64,000 nucleotides of DNA from an uncultured Pelagibacteraceae bacterium (GTDB taxonomy: Bacteria; Pseudomonadota; Alphaproteobacteria; Pelagibacterales; AG-422-B15), in the NCBI GenBank assembly GCA_902519835.1, contig CABYLU010000002.1, forward strand, positions 1-64,000. Direction: 5' to 3'. Of the stretch, positions 47,639-55,617 are shown piece after piece. Position 1 is the stretch's first letter. Each line of letters begins with the position of its first letter. The translations under genes were made by a program, and so were the position numbers. The notes below the pieces were generated by a model, which was given only the letters and a program-made list of their open reading frames with translations, did not search any database and had not been told where the DNA came from.

Positions 47639-48475
47639 TTATCTTACAAATGTTCCATTATTATAGTCATTAATCGCTTGAATGATCTCACTTTTGGTAT
47701 TCATTACAAATGGTCCGCCACGAGCAATGCTTTCACCAATTGGTTCACCTGCGATTAATAAAAACTTAGCATTGGTTTCAGCGGATACTTTCAAATTATT
47801 GCCATTTGTCAACAATACTAGTTTAGATCCCTCAATATTATCATGAGAAAGGTTACCGATTTTTATTCTGCCATCAACCAAGTAAACAAAACTGTTATGC
47901 GATTTGGGTATTGAAAAACTAAACTGCTTATTTTTTTTAAGTTCAACATCAAAGAATATTGGCTCAACATTATGCTTTTTAATCGGCCCTTCAGCGTTCT
48001 CAAATTTTCCCGCAATTACTTTCACTTTTTTATCTTCATCGTGATGCATACTCATCTCATTGGCATCAATATAATGATATTCAGGCTTACTCATTTTTAA
48101 GCTAGCAGGCATATTAATCCATAACTGAAAACCGTGAAGCTTGCCCTCCTTCATAGCCGGCATTTCAGAGTGAATAATTCCACTGCCAGTTTTCATCCAC
48201 TGCACATCGCCTGCTGTCATTCTTCCTTCTCCACCAGTACTATCTTTATGCTCAAATTCTCCAGCCAGCATATAAGTCACTGTCTCTATTCCTCTATGAG
48301 GATGTGATGGAAAACCAGCTATATAGTCCTTGCTGTCTTCAGAACCAAATTCGTCCAACATTAAAAAGGGATCAAAATAATTTGGCTCCACGCCTATACT
48401 TCTTTTTAACTTTACTCCAGCACCGTCTGTTGCGGGAACAGGATTAATAATATTTTTAACCTCAATGTCAGACAT
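47639..48475 (-). CDS. Pirin-family protein
   Basis: A 278-residue bicupin. The N-terminal cupin has the metal ligands in HPHRGIETVTYMLAGEFEHK, then GDVQWMKTGSGIIHSEMP. The C-terminal cupin has PIFFDVELKKNKQFSFSIPK, and the conserved GEPIGESIARGGPFVMNTKS segment follows near the end. Bacterial pirins include quercetinase-like dioxygenases and regulators of metabolism; the role is not settled here. It is three bases from the upstream oxidoreductase gene and eight from the peroxidase gene, so all are probably one operon. Confidence 0.9.
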   Translation of the reverse strand: MSDIEVKNIINPVPATDGAGVKLKRSIGVEPNYFDPFLMLDEFGSEDSKDYIAGFPSHPHRGIETVTYMLAGEFEHKDSTGGEGRMTAGDVQWMKTGSGIIHSEMPAMKEGKLHGFQLWINMPASLKMSKPEYHYIDANEMSMHHDEDKKVKVIAGKFENAEGPIKKHNVEPIFFDVELKKNKQFSFSIPKSHNSFVYLVDGRIKIGNLSHDNIEGSKLVLLTNGNNLKVSAETNAKFLLIAGEPIGESIARGGPFVMNTKSEIIQAINDYNNGTFVR

Positions 48476-48478
48476 ATT

Positions 48479-49429
48479 TTAATTAAAGGTTAAAAGAATT
48501 TTGCCTTTTGCGCGACCACTTTTGAGATGATTATAAGCATCAAGATATTGATCAAAAGAAAATATTTTTTCGATGATGGGCTTAACCTTTCCATCTTCAA
48601 TCCACATTCTAAATAAATCTAAATTTGCAGTTGATGTTCTGCCAGATAGTACAACTCTTGATTTTTTTCTTTGAAACAGTTGTTTTGCCACATCTATATT
48701 ATTGTAGATATTATTTTTTGTAGTCACATATATTCCGTTAGCTGACAAGATTTTTGATGCGTTAGGAAAAGATAGATTTCCATTTGCATCAAAAACGATA
48801 TCATATTTTTTTGATGAAGATGAAACATCTTCTTTTGTATAATCAACTACGTCAGCTATATTAAAATCATTTTTAATCCATTCGTAATTTCTATCACTTG
48901 TTACCGCAGTTATTTCTGTTTCATATATTTTTGCCATTTGAATTGCAAAAGAACCCACACCTCCGGATGCACCATTAATTAAGATCTTGTGTCCCTTTCG
49001 AATTGAGGCAATATTTCGCAACGCTAGCAACGATGTGTTTGCTACTTGAGGAATGGCGGCCGCTTCGTGTAACTTGATATTTTTTGGTACAAGTGAAATT
49101 AACTTTTGAGAAATTTTAATTTTTTCTGCGGCACTTCCATTGAATAATATATCTGTCATACCAAATACTTTATCACCAACTTTAAAAGCTCCTACATCTC
49201 TTCCAATTTCAGTAATTTCACCACTGAAATCACAGGCAGTGAATATAGGAAATTTATTCAGATTGGTTATAGGCTTAAACCCACCTTGCATTTTTTTGAT
49301 ATCAACTGGATTAAGCGATACAGCCTCGATCTTTACAATTACTTCTGATCTTTTAGGCCTTGGCTCAGCAACCTCTAAAATTTCAAGATTATCAATATCT
49401 CCGTATGAGTTGTATCCTATTGCTTTCAT
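48479..49429 (-). CDS. Quinone oxidoreductase-like MDR protein (NADPH-dependent)
   Basis: A 316-residue medium-chain dehydrogenase of the quinone-oxidoreductase type. It has a GroES-like N-terminal domain (VIVKIEAVSLNPVDIKKMQG) and the nucleotide motif GASGGVGSFAIQMAK near 158-172. It lacks the four-cysteine structural zinc site of true alcohol dehydrogenases, so zinc-free quinone or enone reduction is most likely. It heads the minus-strand redox set (oxidoreductase, pirin, peroxidase, RutE-like). Confidence 0.87.
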   Translation of the reverse strand: MKAIGYNSYGDIDNLEILEVAEPRPKRSEVIVKIEAVSLNPVDIKKMQGGFKPITNLNKFPIFTACDFSGEITEIGRDVGAFKVGDKVFGMTDILFNGSAAEKIKISQKLISLVPKNIKLHEAAAIPQVANTSLLALRNIASIRKGHKILINGASGGVGSFAIQMAKIYETEITAVTSDRNYEWIKNDFNIADVVDYTKEDVSSSSKKYDIVFDANGNLSFPNASKILSANGIYVTTKNNIYNNIDVAKQLFQRKKSRVVLSGRTSTANLDLFRMWIEDGKVKPIIEKIFSFDQYLDAYNHLKSGRAKGKILLTFN

Positions 49430-49493
49430 TTAAATATCTAATTAATGATTTTTTGATATATAATTAATAAAACCACAAATACAACAGATATTC

Positions 49494-50384
49494 ATGATTT
49501 ATAGTTTACTTAATGACATTAGTTGGGTAGTCAATATTCGAACACCCTATTTAACTCCTATATTTGAATTTTTTACATGGTTGGGATATCGAGATTTTTT
49601 ATTCATGTTTATCCCATTTATTTATTGGTGTTATGACCGAAAAGTTTTTGGCAAACTTCTTGTAATAGTTTTCTTTTCCGCAATTATAAATTCATTTCTG
49701 AAAGATGTTTTTCAAGATCCTAGGCCAGATTTTGCTCTTAATATTGATCCATGGCTTCAAACTGAAACTTCATTCGGGTTTCCAAGCGGTCACACTCAAA
49801 TTGCGGTCGTGATTTGGCTTTATATAGCCTTAAATGTGAAGAATTTATTTATAAAATCACTTTCAATAATTTTTCTCTTTGGAGTGCCTCTAAGCCGAGT
49901 TTACTTGGGAGTTCATGACATTGCTGATATTTTAGGAGGCTTGGTTGTTGGATTAGTTACTCTTTACATTGCAGACCTTATCTACAAAAACATTGAAAGA
50001 GGAAATATCAAATTCAATACCTTTACAAAATATTTATCATTAGTTGTAATTTTTCTTTTATTTTATCTTGCATGGCCGACTGCACATGGAAATGAAGCAG
50101 CAATAGCAATCGGAAGTCTAATGATTGGTTTCTTCATCGGCAAAGATATTGACTACAAACAATTTAATTTTGTTCGTGCTTCAAATACATTTGCTCACTA
50201 CACATCATGCTTTTTGGCATTAGTTTTATTTCTTTTGTTTAATGAATTTCTAAATTTAGCTTTTGAAAATGTGAACTTACCTATAGAACTTGAAACGGCT
50301 TTAACTTCATTAGTATTAGGCTTTTTTATTTCTTTTTTGTCTCTTTACTTACTTTCAAAAATTAAACTTCAATTATCTAAGTAA
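49494..50384 (+). CDS. PAP2-family membrane phosphatase
   Basis: A 296-residue membrane protein with the complete acid-phosphatase signature: KDVFQDPRP, FPSGHTQIA, and SRVYLGVHDIADILGG. Several hydrophobic helices surround it, and five more follow the catalytic part, making it longer than minimal PAP2 proteins. It would dephosphorylate a lipid phosphate such as undecaprenyl pyrophosphate or phosphatidate. It is an isolated plus-strand gene between two minus-strand groups. Confidence 0.9.
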   Translation: MIYSLLNDISWVVNIRTPYLTPIFEFFTWLGYRDFLFMFIPFIYWCYDRKVFGKLLVIVFFSAIINSFLKDVFQDPRPDFALNIDPWLQTETSFGFPSGHTQIAVVIWLYIALNVKNLFIKSLSIIFLFGVPLSRVYLGVHDIADILGGLVVGLVTLYIADLIYKNIERGNIKFNTFTKYLSLVVIFLLFYLAWPTAHGNEAAIAIGSLMIGFFIGKDIDYKQFNFVRASNTFAHYTSCFLALVLFLLFNEFLNLAFENVNLPIELETALTSLVLGFFISFLSLYLLSKIKLQLSK

Positions 50385-51391
50385 GTTTCTCCATGCTTTA
50401 ATGTGAAAAATCTATCTTGAGAAATATTATATTTTGAGACGACTTCAATTAACTTTTGAGGAGGCTCTCTTACAGGCTCATCGGTCAAAATAAATGTTCC
50501 CCAAGACATGCCAATGGCTTTAGAAGCTTCTAAATCCAAGAAAGACATAACTGCCTCTTCAGGATTCATGTGTGAAACTTCCATGATCCATCTTGGCTCG
50601 TAAGCACCGATTGGAATAGCAGCTAAATCAACTGACCCTAATCTTTTTCTGATTTCTTTAAAATCATCAGAATAGCCTGTATCACCTAAATGAATAAAGC
50701 TATGATAATAGTTTTTAAAATGCCAAGCTCCCCATAAAGTTTCATTTCTATCAAATAAGCCCCTTGCCGACCAATGCTGTACAGGAGCAAAAGTGATTTC
50801 TGTATCACTTACTTTAATTGAATCCCACCAATCAAGTTCTCTCACATTTTTTATACCTTTAATTATGAACCATTCTTCGAGACCCAGAGGGACTAAAAAA
50901 AGTACATCTTCGTATTTTTCCGAGATTAATTTCACGCTTCTGTAATCAAGGTGGTCATAATGACTATGAGAAATTGTTACGACATCAATGTTTGGTAAAT
51001 CTTCAATTTCCATACCGGGTGGCATATATCTCTTTGGTCCGGCAAAACTTAATGGTGAGGCTCGATCAGTAAAATGTGGATCTGTAAGCACATTTATATC
51101 CTTGTTTTGATATAAAAAAGTTTCATGCCCAATCCATGTAGTAACAATGTTATCATTGTTATATATTTCTTTGTAATTTGGTTTCTCCATTTCAAATTTA
51201 AATGTCGATAAATCCTTACTTCTTCTCTCCCAACTCCATTGCATTAGTTTTTTAAAACTACTTTCATATGGTACTCCATTAGTGTTTGCATACGTTCCAT
51301 CCGATAAATGATGTGCGGGAGTTTGTGGCAGGTTTTCAGTACTTGCTGACGCAGCATAAAATAAAAATAAGAACAATAAAAACAATCTCAT
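50369..51391 (-). CDS. Exported metallo-beta-lactamase-fold hydrolase (NAPE-PLD-like)
   Basis: A 340-residue hydrolase with a signal peptide (MRLFLLFLFLFYAASAS). The zinc site has ISHSHYDHLDY (HxHxDH) and HLGDTGYSDDF, with a late histidine in VSHMNPEEAV. The pattern MPPGMEIEDLPNIDVVTI places it in the family with N-acyl-phosphatidylethanolamine phospholipase D and UlaG-like proteins. A phosphodiesterase acting on phospholipids in the periplasm is plausible. It overlaps the end of the PAP2 gene by 16 bases and is just downstream of a DUF983 gene. Confidence 0.87.
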   Translation of the reverse strand: MRLFLLFLFLFYAASASTENLPQTPAHHLSDGTYANTNGVPYESSFKKLMQWSWERRSKDLSTFKFEMEKPNYKEIYNNDNIVTTWIGHETFLYQNKDINVLTDPHFTDRASPLSFAGPKRYMPPGMEIEDLPNIDVVTISHSHYDHLDYRSVKLISEKYEDVLFLVPLGLEEWFIIKGIKNVRELDWWDSIKVSDTEITFAPVQHWSARGLFDRNETLWGAWHFKNYYHSFIHLGDTGYSDDFKEIRKRLGSVDLAAIPIGAYEPRWIMEVSHMNPEEAVMSFLDLEASKAIGMSWGTFILTDEPVREPPQKLIEVVSKYNISQDRFFTLKHGETYLDN

Positions 51392-51393
51392 AA

Positions 51394-51741
51394 TTATTTA
51401 TCCCTTAAGCTCCACAATATAGCCAGGCATATACTTTTTGATATCGGAAGCATATAAAGTACTGTCAGTATTGTAATTGGTATCCATGTAATTGCTTGCA
51501 ACCATAACTCAGGTGAATAGTTTTGTTCTATATATAAAACCAAAGGAACAATGACGTGCCCAACAATAATAATTGTAAGCCAAGGACCAAAATCATCCGT
51601 TCTATAAATTGAGAGCTTTTCATTACAATTATTGCAATTAGGCTTCAGTTTCAAATATTGCTTATAAATTTTTTCTTCTCCGCATTGCGGGCATTTTTTA
51701 AAAACTGAGCGAGATAAGGCAAGTAATAATGATGCATTCAC
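51394..51741 (-). CDS. DUF983-family small membrane protein
   Basis: A 115-residue protein starting with a zinc ribbon: CPQCGEE (about 18-24) and CNNCNEK (about 36-42). Two transmembrane helices follow (about 54-72 and 84-104). This is the DUF983 plan, common in alphaproteobacteria and sometimes next to cytochrome oxidase or ribonuclease genes. The function is unknown. It lies five bases after soxG and may be on the sarcosine oxidase transcript. Confidence 0.85.
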   Translation of the reverse strand: MNASLLLALSRSVFKKCPQCGEEKIYKQYLKLKPNCNNCNEKLSIYRTDDFGPWLTIIIVGHVIVPLVLYIEQNYSPELWLQAITWIPITILTVLYMLPISKSICLAILWSLRDK

Positions 51742-51746
51742 AATAA

Positions 51747-52331
51747 TTACTTTTTGCTTAAAATAAATTCATTGCTTGAATCCGCTAACCAATCCCATAA
51801 ATAATCAGCCAAACTCCATCTAACTGATATATCAAAAACTAAGTCATCTGATAATCTGTCGATGAGGACTGTTGCCTTACTTATATATGATTGAGCGCAA
51901 GAATTTCCTTTTGTGAGATATTGATCAAAATTAAGAGGGCAAGCTTTTGTTAAGACTTCAATACTTTTTGGGCCACTAAGCCTTATCGTCAAATAATAAT
52001 CAGATACATCGGTAATTGCGCAAAATAAATCTGAAAGTATTTCTCTTAATCCATTGATAACATTGTCTTTTTTTTCATCTTCACTTAATAACAAATATTC
52101 ATTTGGTCCTAACCACATAACTCTAGTCTCATTATTTCCAGTGACTTCGCCGGCACTTTTTGGAAGACTATATGTAAGGTATTTTTCTACTGCATCTCTT
52201 GCTTGCACATCATCTTCCTTTAATCTCAAATTAATTTTTCCTAAAAAATCAATTAGCTCCAATGAAATATTATCCGAAGCGATTTTTTCTTTTTGTGTAA
52301 GAGGGGAAAAAGTTTGCGGTTGATTACTCAT
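51747..52331 (-). CDS. soxG: Sarcosine oxidase gamma subunit
   Basis: Small subunit of heterotetrameric sarcosine oxidase, related to a GcvT-like fold, with conserved GPNEYLLLSEDE, DVSDYYLTIRLSGPKSIEVL, and VRWSLADYLWDWL. The start at 52331 (MSNQPQTFSPLT) is preferred because it forms an ATGAGTAA overlap with the soxA stop. A frame-consistent ATG at 52355 would add eight residues. 194 residues is typical. It completes the enzyme with soxA, soxD and soxB. Confidence 0.9.
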   Translation of the reverse strand: MSNQPQTFSPLTQKEKIASDNISLELIDFLGKINLRLKEDDVQARDAVEKYLTYSLPKSAGEVTGNNETRVMWLGPNEYLLLSEDEKKDNVINGLREILSDLFCAITDVSDYYLTIRLSGPKSIEVLTKACPLNFDQYLTKGNSCAQSYISKATVLIDRLSDDLVFDISVRWSLADYLWDWLADSSNEFILSKK

Positions 52332-55329
52332 TGTTTCTCTTACCTTCTTTGTCATAAAATATTGTATCTGTCACAGTAGCCTCAATAATCTTGCCATTCA
52401 TAAGTGGTACAACTACTTGTTCACCCATTTTACTAAAACCGTCTTTTAACATCGCTAGAGCAATTGGATAACCTAGAGTCGGACTGTAATAACTAGATGT
52501 AATATGTCCTAACATTTTCATTGGCGGCTGCTTTAATGCCTTTTCAACAATATGAGATCCTTCTGGAAGAACTGTTTTTTTGTCATTAACTAAGAGTCCA
52601 ACAAATTTTTTTCTATCATGTCTAACGGTATCAGATCTCGTAAAGGATCTCTTTCCAAGAAAATCTTCTTTCTTCTTTGAGACGATCCAATCCATATTCA
52701 TATCACTTGGTGTGACACTTCCATCTGTATCTTGTCCGACGATTATAAATCCTTTCTCAGCACGCAATACATGCATCGTCTCTGTACCATATGGAGTAAT
52801 ATTGTATTTTTTCCCATGTTCCATAAATTTTTCCCAAACATAACGTCCATAACGTGCAGGTACATTAACCTCATAGCTTAACTCTCCAGTAAAGCTGATT
52901 CTGAAGACTCTTGCCTTCACTCCACAAACTTCCCCTTCTCTAAATTTCATGAATGGAAAACTTTCTTTTGATAAATCAATATTTGTTAAATCTTTTAAAA
53001 ATTCTCTTGAATTTGGTCCCGATATAGACAGCACAGCCCACTGTTCGGTGACTGAGGTACAAAACACTTTCATATCAAGCCATTCTGTCTGTAGAAATTC
53101 TTCTAACCAGGACATTACTCTTGCAGCGCCACCTGTTGTTGTTGTCATGTGATAATGATTTTCTCCCAACTTACTAGTAACTCCATCATCAAATATCATG
53201 CCATGCTCATTGCACATTAACCCATATCTGCAGGAGCCAATTTCAAGTTTTGACCAAGCGTTTGTATAAATCATATTGAGAAATTTAGCGGCATCAGGTC
53301 CTTGTAGATCAATCTTTCCAAGAGTTGATGCATCTAATATACCCAGACTGTTCCTTACTGCTAAACATTCTCTTTTAACTGCTTGGTGAATATCCTCTTT
53401 GTTTTGAGGAAAATAATATGGTCTTTTCCATTGCCCAACATCCTCAAATACAGCTTTATTTTCAACATGCCATTCATGCATTGATGTTTTTCGTTCAGGG
53501 TCAAAAAGCTTGTCAACGCTTCTTCCGGCTATAGCTCCAATCGTCTGAGGAGCATAAGGCGGTCTAAAAGTTGTGTGACCTATTTCGTCGACAGGTTTAT
53601 TATGAATATGAGACATTAAAGCCAATGCATTAACATTGGATGTTTTTCCTTGGTCAGTGCCCATTCCAGTTGTTGTATATCTTTTTGTATGTTCTACACT
53701 TATATAACCCTCTCTTTGCGCTAGAAAAATATCTGCAGCAGTTACATCGTTTTGAAAATCAATGAAATGTTTTGATCCTTTTGTAACTTTTTTCTTACCT
53801 AACATATATGGCTCAACATCAGAATGTGTGAACTCTATCTCTTCTTTTCCAGTCCAATTAACTTTTTCAACGCTATTGAAATTAAGTTCATTAGCTGCTG
53901 CTATTCCTGCTTCAAATGATTCATTTAGATTTTCTTGTAGATTAAACTGACCATTATTCGAACCAATTATTTTTTGGTTTTCGATGATTTTATCAGGAAC
54001 AAAAGTATTTATCTTTAGATCATATTTTAGTTTACCTCTTGATTGGCTAAAGAGTTGGACTGCTGGATTCCAACCACCAGACATTAATACGCAATCAGTA
54101 TGAATATTTTCAACTTCTCCTGTTAGTTGATTTTGATTTTTATCAACTTGCTGTATTTCAATTCTGTTTACTTTCTTATTGCCATAGGTCTTAATAACTG
54201 AATATGACTTATAAACCGTTATATTTAATGATTTACATTTTTCACTAGTTCTTGCATTTAAAAGATCTCTTGTATCTACGACTGTTACTTTAGCTCCCTT
54301 TTCAACAAACTCAAAAGCGGTTAAATAAGCATGGTCATTGTTAGTAAAAAGTACAACTGATTTACCTGGTAATACTCCGTACCTAGAGAGATACTTTTGA
54401 CCTGCAGACGCCATCATGATCCCGGGTCTATCATTATCAGCAAAAACAAGTGGTCTTTCAAAAGCTCCTTGGGCCAAAATAACTTTTTTTGAACGTATCC
54501 GCCAATATCTTTCTCTCGGTAAGGTGCTTGAAAATTCTACATGATGATTAGTAACTTTTTCTAAAGCTGTTAAATAGTTGTAATCATAATATCCCATTGC
54601 AGTGGTTCTTTTGAGAATTGTAACATTGGCTAAACCATTTAATTCTTCTATGATTTTCTTCAGCCACTTTTTACCATCTTTCTCATTGATGCTAAAATTA
54701 TAATCAAGAAGATATCCTCCTAATTCGGGATTTTCATCTATTAGCAAAACCTTACACCCCGATCGACCTGCGCCTAAAGCTGCGAGCAAACCTGAGATGC
54801 CTCCACCGACAATAGTAATATCAGTGTAATAAAATTTCTGTTCATATCTATCTGGGTTTTTTGCTGTAGGGGACTGACCTAACCCAGCAGCTTTTCTTAT
54901 GAAATGCTCATAAAATAACCACATGCTTGGAGGCCATTTAAATGTTTTGTAATAAAAACCTGCAGGAAATATTCTTGATAGAAAGTTATTCATTGCTCCA
55001 ATATCAAAATTAACTGATGGCCAACAATTTTGACTAGAAGCCTCTAGACCTTCATAAAGCTCTATTTCTGTTGCACGAATATTGGGCTCTGTTCGTGCTC
55101 CAAGTCCTAATTGAACAATTGCATTTGGCTCCTCTGAACCTGCCGTTAATATTCCTCTTGCGCGATGATACTTAAAACTTCTACCTATTAAATGAACATC
55201 GTTAGCCAATAACGCAGAAGCTAGCGTATCACCCTGATACCCAATATATGACTTGCCGTTAAAAACAAAGTTAATTGGCTTTTCCCTATTTACTTTACCG
55301 CCGTAAATTGTCCTATTTTGATTACTCAT
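52324..55329 (-). CDS. soxA: Sarcosine oxidase alpha subunit
   Basis: Alpha subunit of heterotetrameric sarcosine oxidase, which demethylates sarcosine to glycine and passes the methylene group to tetrahydrofolate. About 1000 residues. It starts with a ferredoxin-like region (GDTLASALLANDVHLIGRSF; GSEEPNAIVQLG), then a pyridine-nucleotide Rossmann fold (GGGISGLLAALGAGRSG near 172), and ends in a GcvT/aminomethyltransferase domain (GPNSREFLKDLTNIDL; VLRAEKGFIIVGQDTDGSVT). The start at 55329 (MSNQNRTIYG) is chosen over 55353 because it gives an eight-base ATGAGTAA overlap with soxD. All expected domains are intact. Confidence 0.95.
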   Translation of the reverse strand: MSNQNRTIYGGKVNREKPINFVFNGKSYIGYQGDTLASALLANDVHLIGRSFKYHRARGILTAGSEEPNAIVQLGLGARTEPNIRATEIELYEGLEASSQNCWPSVNFDIGAMNNFLSRIFPAGFYYKTFKWPPSMWLFYEHFIRKAAGLGQSPTAKNPDRYEQKFYYTDITIVGGGISGLLAALGAGRSGCKVLLIDENPELGGYLLDYNFSINEKDGKKWLKKIIEELNGLANVTILKRTTAMGYYDYNYLTALEKVTNHHVEFSSTLPRERYWRIRSKKVILAQGAFERPLVFADNDRPGIMMASAGQKYLSRYGVLPGKSVVLFTNNDHAYLTAFEFVEKGAKVTVVDTRDLLNARTSEKCKSLNITVYKSYSVIKTYGNKKVNRIEIQQVDKNQNQLTGEVENIHTDCVLMSGGWNPAVQLFSQSRGKLKYDLKINTFVPDKIIENQKIIGSNNGQFNLQENLNESFEAGIAAANELNFNSVEKVNWTGKEEIEFTHSDVEPYMLGKKKVTKGSKHFIDFQNDVTAADIFLAQREGYISVEHTKRYTTTGMGTDQGKTSNVNALALMSHIHNKPVDEIGHTTFRPPYAPQTIGAIAGRSVDKLFDPERKTSMHEWHVENKAVFEDVGQWKRPYYFPQNKEDIHQAVKRECLAVRNSLGILDASTLGKIDLQGPDAAKFLNMIYTNAWSKLEIGSCRYGLMCNEHGMIFDDGVTSKLGENHYHMTTTTGGAARVMSWLEEFLQTEWLDMKVFCTSVTEQWAVLSISGPNSREFLKDLTNIDLSKESFPFMKFREGEVCGVKARVFRISFTGELSYEVNVPARYGRYVWEKFMEHGKKYNITPYGTETMHVLRAEKGFIIVGQDTDGSVTPSDMNMDWIVSKKKEDFLGKRSFTRSDTVRHDRKKFVGLLVNDKKTVLPEGSHIVEKALKQPPMKMLGHITSSYYSPTLGYPIALAMLKDGFSKMGEQVVVPLMNGKIIEATVTDTIFYDKEGKRNNE

Positions 55330-55606
55330 TTGATATCTCTGGCTTCGCTTCACCCATTTTATATGTTTTTATTATTTGATCTGTGACAGTGTCTCTCATT
55401 ACATTAAACCATCGTCTGCATCCATGATCGTGAGTCCATCTTTCAAAATGGGTTCCTTTTGGATTTTCTCTGAAAAAAAGATACCTGCCCCATTCTTCAT
55501 CACTTATTTCAGATGGGTTATCTGGCCTTGCAATGTGAGCTTCGCCGTGACATGTGAATTCTGTCTGATCTCTTTCCCCACAATATGGACAATTAATTAT
55601 AAACAT
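55322..55606 (-). CDS. soxD: Sarcosine oxidase delta subunit
   Basis: Small zinc-binding subunit of heterotetrameric sarcosine oxidase, 94 residues. It shows CPYCGERDQTEFTCHGEAHI (6-25), which supplies metal ligands, and the conserved WGRYLFFRENPKGTHFERWT then HDHGCRRWFNVMRD. It stands between soxB and soxA as usual. Its stop codon overlaps the soxA start. Confidence 0.94.
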   Translation of the reverse strand: MFIINCPYCGERDQTEFTCHGEAHIARPDNPSEISDEEWGRYLFFRENPKGTHFERWTHDHGCRRWFNVMRDTVTDQIIKTYKMGEAKPEISNE

Positions 55607-55617
55607 AATAAAAATTA

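Noticed and set aside
52331-52355. Upstream ATG starts for soxG (52355) and, likewise, soxA (55353)
   Set aside because: They add eight non-conserved residues and deepen the overlap. The internal ATGs form neat ATGAGTAA stop-start overlaps at both junctions.
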